From CAVALG01 sp963630555 (GTDB lineage Bacteria > Bacillota > Clostridia > Oscillospirales > Acutalibacteraceae), in the NCBI GenBank assembly GCA_963630555.1, contig CAVGND010000021.1, positions 1 through 29,395 of the forward strand: a DNA stretch of 29,395 nucleotides. The letters are read 5' to 3'. The translations under genes and the position numbers were made by a program. Shown here in pieces: positions 8,037 to 16,218 of this stretch (within the stretch, counting starts at the first letter, position 1; each line of letters begins with the position of its first letter). The notes under the pieces were generated by a model, which saw only the letters and a list, made by a program, of their open reading frames with translations, did no database searches and had not been told where the DNA came from.

Positions 8037-9416
8037 TTATTCCTGTGTATCGTAATACTTTTCAAGCAATTCTTCGGGTATACGGTCAAGTTCGCTTCTC
8101 GGCAACACTTTAAGCATTTTCCAACCGAGGTCAAGCGTGCGGCCTATACTGCGGGATTCGGTAGGCGATTGCACCAAAAATTCCGATTCGAATTTTTTGC
8201 CGAATTCCACATATTTTTTGTCGGTATCCGACAACTCGTCTTCGCCTATGACCGATGCAAGGGAACGTGCATCCTGAACCTTGGCATATGCCGCAAAAAG
8301 TTGGTTTGCAACACTTGAATGATCCTCTCGCGTGTAGCCTGCGCCGATACCGTCTTTCATAAGTCGGGAAAGGCTCGGCAATACGCTGACCGGAGGATAT
8401 ATTCCGTTACCGTCAAGGCCGCGGTCTAAGACAATCTGTCCTTCGGTAATATACCCGGTAAGGTCGGGGATAGGGTGCGTGATATCATCGTTCGGCATAG
8501 TCAATATCGGTATTTGCGTAACGGAGCCGCACTTGCCTTTTATCATACCTGCTCTTTCATAAAGCGACGCTAAGTCGGAATAAAGGTAGCCCGGGTACCC
8601 TTTTCTGCCCGGTATTTCACCCTTTGATGAACTAAATTCACGCAGCGCCTCGCAATATGACGACATATCGGTCATAACAACCAAAACGTGCATACCTTTT
8701 TCAAATGCCAAATATTCTGCGGCTGTAAGTGCGCAACGAGGGGTTATGGTTCTTTCAATAATCGGGTCATTAGACATATTAAGGAACATAACGACCCTTT
8801 CCGAAACGCCCGAAGATTCAAACGAGTGCTTAAAATATTCGGCAACATCGTTCTTAACGCCCATTGCCGCAAAAACGACACAGAAGTTATTTCCGTCCTC
8901 ACCCGTAAGGCGTGCTTGACGCACTATCTGAACGGCGAGTTCGTTGTGCTTCATTCCGTAGCCTGAAAAAATCGGCAGTTTCTGACCCCTTATAAGGGTT
9001 GAAAGAGCGTCAATTGACGATATTCCGGTTTCAATAAAGTTTTTTGGGTAAATTCTTGAAACGGGATTGATTGATGAACCGTTAATATCGCGCGTGGTTT
9101 CGGCAAACACTTCGCCGAGCCCGTCTATCGGACGCCCGACACCGTCAAAAGTTCTGCCTAAAATTTCACCCGAAAGGCTGAGTTCCATAGCGTGACCTTC
9201 AAAAACGGTTTTTGTATTAACAAGCGACATTCCGCGCGTGCCTTCAAAAACCTGAACGATGGCTTTGTCGCCCTCAAGTTCAACAACACGCCCCGTACGC
9301 TTTGTACCGTCATTCATGGTTATATTAACTATTTCTTCATTGCCCACTCCGCTCACACGGTCAAGCACAATAAGCGAGCCGACTATTTCATTTAACCCGA
9401 GATGTTCAATTATCAT
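8037..9416 (-). CDS. atpB: V-type ATP synthase subunit B (beta chain, regulatory)
   Basis: Non-catalytic nucleotide-site subunit of the A3B3 head. The sequence contains GRTFDGVGRPIDGLG (87-101), the degenerate P-loop region SGYGMKHNELAVQI (151-164) where the A subunit has GxGKT, then TDMSSYCEALREFSSSKGEIPGRKGYPGYLYSDLA-type conserved blocks. The C-terminus ends in a typical RSIGRTLDLGWKML stretch. I start it at ATG 9416 (459 aa), because a strong AAGGGGGGGAG site lies just upstream; a longer form beginning at 9443 would place the ribosome site inside the gene. The upstream region overlaps the end of the A subunit gene closely, as usual for this operon. Confidence 0.96.
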   Translation of the reverse strand: MIIEHLGLNEIVGSLIVLDRVSGVGNEEIVNITMNDGTKRTGRVVELEGDKAIVQVFEGTRGMSLVNTKTVFEGHAMELSLSGEILGRTFDGVGRPIDGLGEVFAETTRDINGSSINPVSRIYPKNFIETGISSIDALSTLIRGQKLPIFSGYGMKHNELAVQIVRQARLTGEDGNNFCVVFAAMGVKNDVAEYFKHSFESSGVSERVVMFLNMSNDPIIERTITPRCALTAAEYLAFEKGMHVLVVMTDMSSYCEALREFSSSKGEIPGRKGYPGYLYSDLASLYERAGMIKGKCGSVTQIPILTMPNDDITHPIPDLTGYITEGQIVLDRGLDGNGIYPPVSVLPSLSRLMKDGIGAGYTREDHSSVANQLFAAYAKVQDARSLASVIGEDELSDTDKKYVEFGKKFESEFLVQSPTESRSIGRTLDLGWKMLKVLPRSELDRIPEELLEKYYDTQE

Positions 9417-9432
9417 AGTTTGGCTCCCCCCC

Positions 9433-11190
9433 TTAATCTGCACTTATTTTTTTAATGATCTCCGCAATTTCGGCGTCATAGTCTTTAAACATTTCAAGTT
9501 TATCGTTGGGAATATCATATTTTATTTTAATAATCTTTTCGTATATTCCGCTTTCCGCCAAAAGTCCTATCGGCTTGTTAAGTGCCAGAAGTTGCTTCGC
9601 CGAATCGTACAAATTTATTATGACCTTCATCATTAAAAATTGCTTTTTAAGCGGAACATAGGTGTCCTCCGGGTGGTAGGCGTTTTGCTGTAAAAATCCG
9701 ATTCTGATAATTCTTGCAATGTCAATTACCAGTTTCTGGTCATCAGGTAAAATATCCGCACCTATCAATTTAACTATTTCCATAAGTTTGTTTTCTTCGC
9801 GAAGGATGGAGATTATGCGGCGCCGGCAATTCATAAATTCCGGATCAACCGTTTCGTTATAGTATTCTTCAAGGTCACTCTCGTATTCGCTGTAACTGTC
9901 ATTCCAGTTTATAGCGGGGTAGTGCCTTGCATACGCAAGGGATTTATCAAGTGCCCAGAAAACGCGGGTAAAACGCTTGGTGTTTTGGGTGACCGGTTCC
10001 GAAAAATCCGCCCCCTGAGGAGAAACAGCACCTATTACGCTTACAGATCCTTCGTCACCGCTAAGCGAAACAACGCGCCCCGCACGCTCATAAAAGTCGG
10101 CAAGGCGTGACGGCAGATACGCCGGAAAACCTTCTTCGGCGGGCATTTCTTCAAGGCGCCCTGATATTTCCCTGAGTGCCTCCGCCCAACGCGAGGTTGA
10201 GTCAGCCATCATTGCAACATTATATCCCATATCACGGTAATATTCAGCCAGTGTTATACCCGTGTAGATTGATGCCTCGCGAGCGGCAACGGGCATATTT
10301 GAAGTATTTGCGATAAGAACAGTACGGTTTGTAAGTTTTTTGCCCGTCCTCGGGTCGATCAGTTCGCCGAACTCATCCAAAACCTGAGTCATTTCGTTTC
10401 CGCGTTCACCGCAGCCGACATAAATGATTATATCGGCGTCACACCATTTTGCAAGTTGGTGCTGCGTCATGGTTTTACCGGTTCCGAAACCGCCGGGAAT
10501 AGCGGCAGTGCCGCCTTTTGCGATAGGTAAAACAGAATCGATTACCCTTTGTCCCGTGATAAGTGGAACGCTGCAGGGCAGACGTTTTTTAAACGGCCTT
10601 GCATTACGAATGGGCCATTTGTGGCAAAGCGACAGCGGTACGGTTTCTCCTTGTTCGCTTTCAAGTTCGATTATTTTATCGTGAACTTTATATTTTCCGT
10701 TGGGCGCCGCCCATTTAACGGTGCCGCAAACATTGGGAGGAACCATAATTTTGTGCAGTATCTGCTCATTTTCGGGGGTGGTTGCGTATATGCTTCCGCC
10801 CGTTAATTTATCGCCCGATTTTACGCATATTGTGACATCCCATATCCTCGTTTCGTCGAGTGGGTCAGCCGAACTGCCTCGTCCGATAAATGAACCCGAA
10901 TCCTCCTCGATTTTTCTTAAAGGTCTTTCAATACCGTCAAAAATATTTGAAATTATGCCGGGCCCCAAAATAACCGACATAGGGTTGCCCGTAGGCTCTA
11001 CAGGCTCGCCGACCTTTATTCCGGTTGTCGATTCATATACCTGTATAACAGTAAAACCGTCGCTTATATTTATAACTTCGCCAATAAGTTTTTCGTCCCC
11101 TACATAAACCATTTCCTGAATCGAGAAATCGGTTGAATCCTTTACTTTTACAACGGGGCCGTTTACGGAATAAACAGTATTTTGTGCCAA
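9433..11190 (-). CDS. atpA: V-type ATP synthase subunit A (alpha chain, catalytic)
   Basis: Catalytic ATP-hydrolysing subunit. GGFGTGKT (233-240) is the Walker A motif, preceded by the long non-homologous insert typical of A subunits. Other blocks are IYVGCGERGNEMTQVL, ADSTSRWAEALREISGRLEEMPAEEGFPAYL and SLSGDEGSVSVIGAVSPQG. The start is uncertain. TTG 11190 gives MAQNTVYSVNGPVVKV (585 aa), which aligns with family N-termini and has GGTGA at proper distance. GTG codons at 11202 and 11199 would add three or four residues but lack a ribosome site. It overlaps no neighbour and lies 24 bases after the E gene if TTG is used. Confidence 0.95.
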   Translation of the reverse strand: MAQNTVYSVNGPVVKVKDSTDFSIQEMVYVGDEKLIGEVINISDGFTVIQVYESTTGIKVGEPVEPTGNPMSVILGPGIISNIFDGIERPLRKIEEDSGSFIGRGSSADPLDETRIWDVTICVKSGDKLTGGSIYATTPENEQILHKIMVPPNVCGTVKWAAPNGKYKVHDKIIELESEQGETVPLSLCHKWPIRNARPFKKRLPCSVPLITGQRVIDSVLPIAKGGTAAIPGGFGTGKTMTQHQLAKWCDADIIIYVGCGERGNEMTQVLDEFGELIDPRTGKKLTNRTVLIANTSNMPVAAREASIYTGITLAEYYRDMGYNVAMMADSTSRWAEALREISGRLEEMPAEEGFPAYLPSRLADFYERAGRVVSLSGDEGSVSVIGAVSPQGADFSEPVTQNTKRFTRVFWALDKSLAYARHYPAINWNDSYSEYESDLEEYYNETVDPEFMNCRRRIISILREENKLMEIVKLIGADILPDDQKLVIDIARIIRIGFLQQNAYHPEDTYVPLKKQFLMMKVIINLYDSAKQLLALNKPIGLLAESGIYEKIIKIKYDIPNDKLEMFKDYDAEIAEIIKKISAD

Positions 11191-11214
11191 ATATATCACC
11201 ACTTTTAATATGTG

Positions 11215-11808
11215 TCAAGCTTTATTTATAATCAGTCCGGTCGTCTGTCTGAATTTTTTCTTTTGCTCTTCAAAGCGCATATCAAGCGTGTCGTTAAGCA
11301 GGATTCTTCCGGAACCGTCCTTTGCCTTCAATCCGCCTAAAGTAATTGTGCTGTCAACCAGGACAGTACAATCGGGGTGTTCGGATTTAAGCAGATCGGC
11401 ATATTTTATATCACAGGGTCTCAGAAAAAATACCGTTGTGGCTGCATCTAAGTTTTTCTCGGCTTTGGCTGCACTTTTCAAAAGAAAATCACCATATGTT
11501 TTGCCGCTTGTGAATGCGTTTATTTTTTCTTTGACCGATGTATAAATACCGTCCAGTATTTCTCTGCGGCGCATAAAGAGCATATTGTTAGCCTCAACAT
11601 TTTTTTTAGTTATATCAAGACCTGAGGCAGCGAGAATTTTGCCGGTTTCTTTACCGATATATGCGAGTGCTTTTGCGTTTGCTTCGGTTCTTGCCTTGGC
11701 AAGTTCCTGCTCAACATACTTCTCGGTTTCGATTTCTATTCGCTTTTTCTGCCTTTCAGCCTCTTTATTAATAGACTCGGCAAATATTTTCATATCGCTT
11801 TGCGGCAT
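11215..11808 (-). CDS. atpE: V-type ATP synthase subunit E (peripheral stalk)
   Basis: Peripheral-stalk subunit that with subunit G/H holds the head static. The 197-residue protein starts with a long charged, Ala/Glu/Lys-rich helix (about 1-100), with RQKKRIEIETEKYVEQELAK the clearest part. It ends in a globular domain with GGLKAKDGSGRILLNDTLDMR, the conserved C-terminal block of the family. ATG 11808 has an excellent AAGGAGGT ribosome site that overlaps the stop codon of the F gene, indicating translational coupling. Confidence 0.92.
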   Translation of the reverse strand: MPQSDMKIFAESINKEAERQKKRIEIETEKYVEQELAKARTEANAKALAYIGKETGKILAASGLDITKKNVEANNMLFMRRREILDGIYTSVKEKINAFTSGKTYGDFLLKSAAKAEKNLDAATTVFFLRPCDIKYADLLKSEHPDCTVLVDSTITLGGLKAKDGSGRILLNDTLDMRFEEQKKKFRQTTGLIINKA

Positions 11809-11820
11809 AACAGTACCTCC

Positions 11821-12129
11821 TTAGATCTTAACACCGATGGCTTCGCTGATATAGCGTGAAATTGAATCTTTGCTGCGCCCTTCCGCATGGCGGTCGGGTA
11901 TTTCAACTATCAGCGGTCTGGCACGGTTCAATTTAAGATCCTTAATAAGTGACGGGCATTTGGCGGAGAGTTTTTCGGTAATTAATATTATTCCGATTTC
12001 TGTGTTTTCCATAGCGGTAAGCAAAGCCGATTTAACCTCGTCGTCACTTTCCGCCAGTACGCCTTCAATTCCCGAAAGACGCATACCGGTAAGGGTATCG
12101 TGATTATCACTTACAAGCCAAAATTTCAT
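11821..12129 (-). CDS. atpF: V-type ATP synthase subunit F
   Basis: Small central-stalk subunit (NtpG in Enterococcus naming) that binds the D subunit and affects ATPase coupling. The 102-residue protein shows the family pattern: an N-terminal beta strand KFWLVSDNHDTLTGMRLSGIEG, then a middle IGIILITEKLS strand, and P-I/V-E-I-P-D near the C-terminus (IVEIPD). Its length is normal. The ribosome site upstream of ATG 12129 is weak (GGGATATGA). It lies between K and E, while in many operons F follows C. Confidence 0.9.
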   Translation of the reverse strand: MKFWLVSDNHDTLTGMRLSGIEGVLAESDDEVKSALLTAMENTEIGIILITEKLSAKCPSLIKDLKLNRARPLIVEIPDRHAEGRSKDSISRYISEAIGVKI

Positions 12130-12165
12130 TTTATCATATCCCGTTATCAGATTTACCGGATGGTC

Positions 12166-12672
12166 TTAAAGCGTTATGGTAGGTAATTTTAACACAATAA
12201 GGAACGCTATAATAAGTCCGTAAATCGCAACCGCTTCACCGAGCGCAACGAATATAATTGCCTTACCGAATGATTTCGGGTCTTCAGCTACGGCACCGAT
12301 GGCTGCCGGTGCGCCTGCCGAAAGGGCAATACCGCCGCCGATGCCGGCAAGACCGATACTGAGCGCCGCACCGATAAATCCCATACCTGCCGCTGTTCCG
12401 GCGCCGTTATCGCTCTGCTCTGAGGTTTCTGCCGTTTCAGCTGAAGTTGTTGCAACTGCGGTCGCAGCCTCGGTGCTTTCTGCGGTTTCAGCCGATACTA
12501 CTGCCGTCAGGCTGAATGCGACCACGAGGCAGAGCGCCAATGTGAGCAGATGACGTTTGAATGCTCTTTTGCCGTTACCGCACTTTCTCATTTCTTTAAT
12601 TCCGGAAAATACAGAGTAAACTATTGCTGCAACAGGCAGGGTAAATGCTAAAATAATGGTGATTGTTGACAT
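12166..12672 (-). CDS. V-type ATP synthase subunit K (c-ring proteolipid) with N-terminal extension
   Basis: Membrane rotor subunit. The C-terminal half (about 95-163) is one c-type hairpin: a glycine-rich helix GAALSIGLAGIGGGIALSAG (101-120), a polar loop AEDPKSFGK (129-137), and a second helix with the ion-binding Glu146 in GEAVAIYGLI. The N-terminal 95 residues are unusual. They contain a helix (4-23), a basic loop KEMRKCGNGKRAFKRH (26-41), a second helix ending like a signal-peptide cleavage site (VVSAETAES, 58-66), and an acidic Ala/Thr/Glu linker to about 92. So it is a four-helix protein with only one c-like hairpin. The start is ATG 12672 with an AAAGGA site; an upstream TTG at 12690 has no support. 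Confidence 0.88.
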   Translation of the reverse strand: MSTITIILAFTLPVAAIVYSVFSGIKEMRKCGNGKRAFKRHLLTLALCLVVAFSLTAVVSAETAESTEAATAVATTSAETAETSEQSDNGAGTAAGMGFIGAALSIGLAGIGGGIALSAGAPAAIGAVAEDPKSFGKAIIFVALGEAVAIYGLIIAFLIVLKLPTITL

Positions 12673-12698
12673 AATTATCGATCCTTTCAAAATAATTT

Positions 12699-14630
12699 TC
12701 AGTTTGTGCCTTTAATAAGTGAAGAAAGCGGAGTGAATTTTTGCCCGTTTCCGTCATAGAAATGCGAGAACATCTCGTAAAATTCCAATCTCAGAACCTG
12801 TATACCTACAAGCAACCCTTCAAGTACTATGACAAACGCATTGCCGAATATCATAAGAACCGTGCCGCCGATCCCGCCGCCTACAATTGCGGAAAGGGAA
12901 GTGAACGCCAGCATCATTCCGGCGTGGATAAGAACAAAAGCACCGACACGCAGGAAACTGACAGTGTTTGAGAACATTGAAAGCAGTACTTCAATAAGTT
13001 CGAATACCGTTTCAAGGATATAATCACCTACCGAATCGACCCGGAAACCTTTGCCTGCAACAAGGGACGAAAGCGGCTGCGAGAGCAGCATGGATATTAC
13101 GGGAAGAAGAATAAGCGGAATTATTATTGCCGCCGTGGGAATGTTAAGTTTTAAAAGTATTGATGCTGCCAGCACAAGTATACCGGAGTAGAGCAAAAAT
13201 CCCGCAATACCGCCGGAACTGAAAATTGCCGCCCCAATATCCTTCCGTTTAAAATTGGCAACCACGCCGAACAGCATTGCTATAAGCAGCAGAAAGACCC
13301 CGATACCCACAGAAAATCCGAGCAGTGTTGTGGCGCTTGACATAACATCAATGGGCTTTTCTTTAAACCCAAGCGCACGGTACATCGGGTTAAGCAATTC
13401 TTCATTCCCGAACACACTGCCGAACACAAGCCCGAACAATGCACCAAACATTCCGCAGGGGATAAGAATTTTGCCGAGCGCCATTTTTTTGAGTTTCCAC
13501 ATCAGCAGACCTGCAAGCGCAAGTATAATTCCTTGACCGAGGTCGGCAAACATTATGCCGTATAAAATTGTATATGTTATTGCAACAAATGCAGTCGGGT
13601 CAAGTTCGTTGTAATCCGGCACACCGTATATCTCAACAAAAAACTGGAATGGGCGGAACAGGAAACCGTTTTTCAACTTTGTGGGTGGTTTCAAGCGGGA
13701 TACTTCGTCCGGCTCGCTGAAATCCACATCAATTTTTCCGACAGATTGCAACAGTGCCTTAAAATCCGTAACCTTTGATTCGGGAACCCATCCGATAAGC
13801 ATAAAAGTGTTGTTGTATTCGCAAACATATTGCTTTACGGCGGCTATATCCGCCTCTTTTTTCAATTGCACATACAGAGCAAAACATTCTTTCTCGTGCT
13901 GCACAAAAAATTCATTTATTGTTTTGTTGAGTTTTTCAATCTGCAGATGTTTTTTAATAACCTCATCTTTATATTGCTTCATTATTTCCTGCGGTGTGCC
14001 TACATTGTCCGGCAGGATGAGTTTTTCAAAGAAAAGCGAAGCAAATATACGGTCAATTTCCTTTGCGCGGCGTACAGGCGCCACATACATACCCCAGTAA
14101 TAGTCCTCATTGCTTGAGGTAGGATAAAAAAGAATTTCGTTTGACGAATGGTGGCGTATTTTTTTGTAACTGTCTGCAGGAAGTCGACCGAAACGAACCT
14201 TGATAAACTCACAGTCAAAAACATCGCTGAGATCCAAATGCAGGCTCTCAAAATGTTTTAAGTGGCTTATTTTTTGCTCAAGTTCGTCTATTTCGGACTG
14301 CAAACGGTTGCGTTCAGCCTGAACTTCACTTAATCGGGTGTTAATGTTGTTAAGCGTTTCATCAATAAAACTGTCCGTATAGTGCCGGTTTTTTCCGTCG
14401 ACCGTTTCAGGCGGAGTAACACCGAACTGTTTAAACAGATTTGTAAGACGGTCAAGCTGCACTGAAAAAGTGTTTTCTGTTGCGATGGCTTTAAATCCTT
14501 CCGCCGAACCCAGCATATCCATAGCCGATTCTGCGTGGAAATAACCTGATGAGAGGCAGATTTCAATGGTATCGTCAAGTTTTGCCATTTTACCGACAAC
14601 GCTTGCTGCCTTCATTTTTTCAACCGACAT
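12699..14630 (-). CDS. V-type ATP synthase subunit I (a subunit)
   Basis: Large membrane stator subunit that forms the ion half-channels. The N-terminal half (1 to about 330) is soluble, with coiled-coil segments (for example 95-130). The C-terminal half has about eight hydrophobic helices, starting near FVAITYTILYGIMFADLGQG. The essential stator arginine is probably Arg561 in SFLRVGAFVLIHAG, and the C-terminus has the conserved RLEFYEMFSHFYDGNGQKFTP-like block. The 643-residue length is normal. ATG 14630 has an AGGAGG site that overlaps the stop codon region of the C gene. Confidence 0.93.
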   Translation of the reverse strand: MSVEKMKAASVVGKMAKLDDTIEICLSSGYFHAESAMDMLGSAEGFKAIATENTFSVQLDRLTNLFKQFGVTPPETVDGKNRHYTDSFIDETLNNINTRLSEVQAERNRLQSEIDELEQKISHLKHFESLHLDLSDVFDCEFIKVRFGRLPADSYKKIRHHSSNEILFYPTSSNEDYYWGMYVAPVRRAKEIDRIFASLFFEKLILPDNVGTPQEIMKQYKDEVIKKHLQIEKLNKTINEFFVQHEKECFALYVQLKKEADIAAVKQYVCEYNNTFMLIGWVPESKVTDFKALLQSVGKIDVDFSEPDEVSRLKPPTKLKNGFLFRPFQFFVEIYGVPDYNELDPTAFVAITYTILYGIMFADLGQGIILALAGLLMWKLKKMALGKILIPCGMFGALFGLVFGSVFGNEELLNPMYRALGFKEKPIDVMSSATTLLGFSVGIGVFLLLIAMLFGVVANFKRKDIGAAIFSSGGIAGFLLYSGILVLAASILLKLNIPTAAIIIPLILLPVISMLLSQPLSSLVAGKGFRVDSVGDYILETVFELIEVLLSMFSNTVSFLRVGAFVLIHAGMMLAFTSLSAIVGGGIGGTVLMIFGNAFVIVLEGLLVGIQVLRLEFYEMFSHFYDGNGQKFTPLSSLIKGTN

Positions 14631-14641
14631 CTGTTAGCCTC

Positions 14642-15682
14642 CTATTCTTCGGGTGTAACTATATTTTCAAGTATCGCTTCGGGTGACAGACCGTAGCGTA
14701 CGCCTTCGGCAATATTTATAACATTATTTGCCTCGACCTCGCTGAAAATAATATATGCCAGCGTAACGACCATAGGGTCAGCCGAGAAGTGAATTGATTT
14801 TTCGATATACCTGTTTATTATTCTGTTGCAGAATTTTTCAATGTTACGGTCAAACCCGTATTTTTCTGCGTTTTTGCCGTATTTTGTTGTTAAGAATATA
14901 TCCGCCGCTTTTTTTGAATTTTCGGCATTGACCATTTCACGCATGGTTTTTTGATTTATTGCGCCGCCGAGATTTATAAGCAGCGGCGTTATTTCAAGCG
15001 GTGTGCAATCGTAATATTTTTTGGAACGGTATATAACCAAAAAATCGTACAGTTGGGCTCGCATTTCAAGGTATGAATATATGTCGAGCCCGTTGCTTTT
15101 CGTGTGCGGACCGAGCCGGTCAGCCGCCGATTTGAAAAGCGAACGGTCAAGTTTGGCTTCGACCAGTGTTAAATCGATCCCGTTTTCGTCCGAAATATCC
15201 TGCTTCAAAAAAGCATAGTCGGTAGTTGTGAGGTATTCTGCAATCTGAAACGGCTCTCTGAATGAACACATTTTTTCAAAATCAAGCGTTGAGAACTTGT
15301 TTACCGACATGGGCAGGGAAGCCAGAAACAGGTCGTTTTTGCCCGACTTAAAGTATACAAGGAAACTTTTAAGCAGGTCCGACTCATATTTTTTAATGAT
15401 ATATCTGAACAATCCCGAACCGAGCGACCGTTCGAATCGGCACATTTCGTAAACTTCGTTTATATTATAGTTCTGCAAAGCATTTTCAAGGTTGGCGCGG
15501 TGCACCGAATTTTCGTTGACGGCGGAAAGCGCGGCGGAATAGCGCGTCCTGGTTTTAAGGTAACCTGCCACATCCGCAACGGTTTTCATTCCTGCCATTG
15601 CTCTGTAATCTGCAGCCCGCAGCCGTTTGCCGTATTTTGCCCTTGAAACTGTCATTATAGAATTTGAAGCTGCCGTACTCAA
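14642..15682 (-). CDS. atpC: V-type ATP synthase subunit C
   Basis: Funnel-shaped subunit (AC39/d family, NtpC) that joins the central stalk to the c-ring. The 346-residue, largely helical protein carries family features such as YGKRLRAADYRAMAGMKTV at the N-terminus and repeated helix pairs. The most likely start is TTG 15682: GAAGGTG lies at good distance, immediately after the stop of the H gene. An internal ATG (10 codons in) would also be possible and has no comparable ribosome site. It is the second gene of the operon. Confidence 0.88.
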   Translation of the reverse strand: MSTAASNSIMTVSRAKYGKRLRAADYRAMAGMKTVADVAGYLKTRTRYSAALSAVNENSVHRANLENALQNYNINEVYEMCRFERSLGSGLFRYIIKKYESDLLKSFLVYFKSGKNDLFLASLPMSVNKFSTLDFEKMCSFREPFQIAEYLTTTDYAFLKQDISDENGIDLTLVEAKLDRSLFKSAADRLGPHTKSNGLDIYSYLEMRAQLYDFLVIYRSKKYYDCTPLEITPLLINLGGAINQKTMREMVNAENSKKAADIFLTTKYGKNAEKYGFDRNIEKFCNRIINRYIEKSIHFSADPMVVTLAYIIFSEVEANNVINIAEGVRYGLSPEAILENIVTPEE

Positions 15683-15694
15683 TATAACACCTTC

Positions 15695-16054
15695 TTAATC
15701 CGCAATAACGGCTTTAAAAATATCCTCAGCCCATTTGTCGGAGTATTTTTCAGCCTCACGGTTAAGGCTGTCCATAGCGCCTTTTTCGTTCATTAATGAA
15801 TGGTTAAGCAGAGTTTCGTTTTTTTTGTTTTGTGCCGCCCTGAATTTTTCTACCTTTTCTTTAGCTTCCGCCATTGCACTGTCTTCAATTTCCTGTTTTT
15901 GAGCATCAAGCAGCGACAGTTTTTTCTCACGTTCATCATTTGCCTGTTTTGTAAGCGTGCGCGCCTGTTCGTCAATTACAAGTATATTATCAATTATATT
16001 TTTAAGGGCGTTGTCGCTTCCGTTTTCAAGTGCGGTTTTAATTCTGTCATCCAT
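15695..16054 (-). CDS. V-type ATPase subunit G/H-like (peripheral stalk coiled coil)
   Basis: First gene of the operon. The 119-residue protein is nearly all coiled coil: a charged helix runs from about residue 20 to 75 (TKQANDEREKKLSLLDAQKQ and following), then a Lys/Glu-rich C-terminal part. Size, position and composition match the G/H peripheral-stalk partner of subunit E (NtpF in Enterococcus); sequence conservation in this family is low, so the assignment leans on context. The start is ATG 16054 with AAAAGGTGG upstream; the in-frame ATG at 16081 would lie within the promoter region. Confidence 0.8.
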   Translation of the reverse strand: MDDRIKTALENGSDNALKNIIDNILVIDEQARTLTKQANDEREKKLSLLDAQKQEIEDSAMAEAKEKVEKFRAAQNKKNETLLNHSLMNEKGAMDSLNREAEKYSDKWAEDIFKAVIAD

Positions 16055-16084
16055 TAGCAAAGCCACCTTTTTATAATACATTAT

Positions 16085-16112
16085 ATAATATCACCATTTA
16101 CAAAAAAAGCAA
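16085..16112 (-). promoter_or_regulatory. Likely promoter of the V-ATPase operon
   Basis: On the minus strand TTGCTT (16107-16112), a 16-bp spacer and TATTAT (16085-16090); a second TATAAT overlaps it a few bases downstream. It is the only promoter-like sequence seen in front of the nine-gene operon. Confidence 0.5.
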
Positions 16113-16173
16113 GCGGCAAAAGTGAAAAAATTTTTGCACTTGCAGGCGTGTATTTCGGCAAAAAGCATAAATT

Positions 16174-16207
16174 CCGACGCGGTCGGCGAAGGTATCGCCC
16201 GCGTCGG
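16174..16207 (-). terminator. Terminator downstream of degV
   Basis: Stem of 8 bp (16174-16181 with 16200-16207), plus an inner 5-bp stem (GGCGA with TCGCC) after a 3-nt bulge. It lies 11 bases past the degV stop. The following T-run on the minus strand is interrupted, so termination could be partial and feed the ATPase operon. Confidence 0.6.
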
Positions 16208-16218
16208 AACAATGAATC

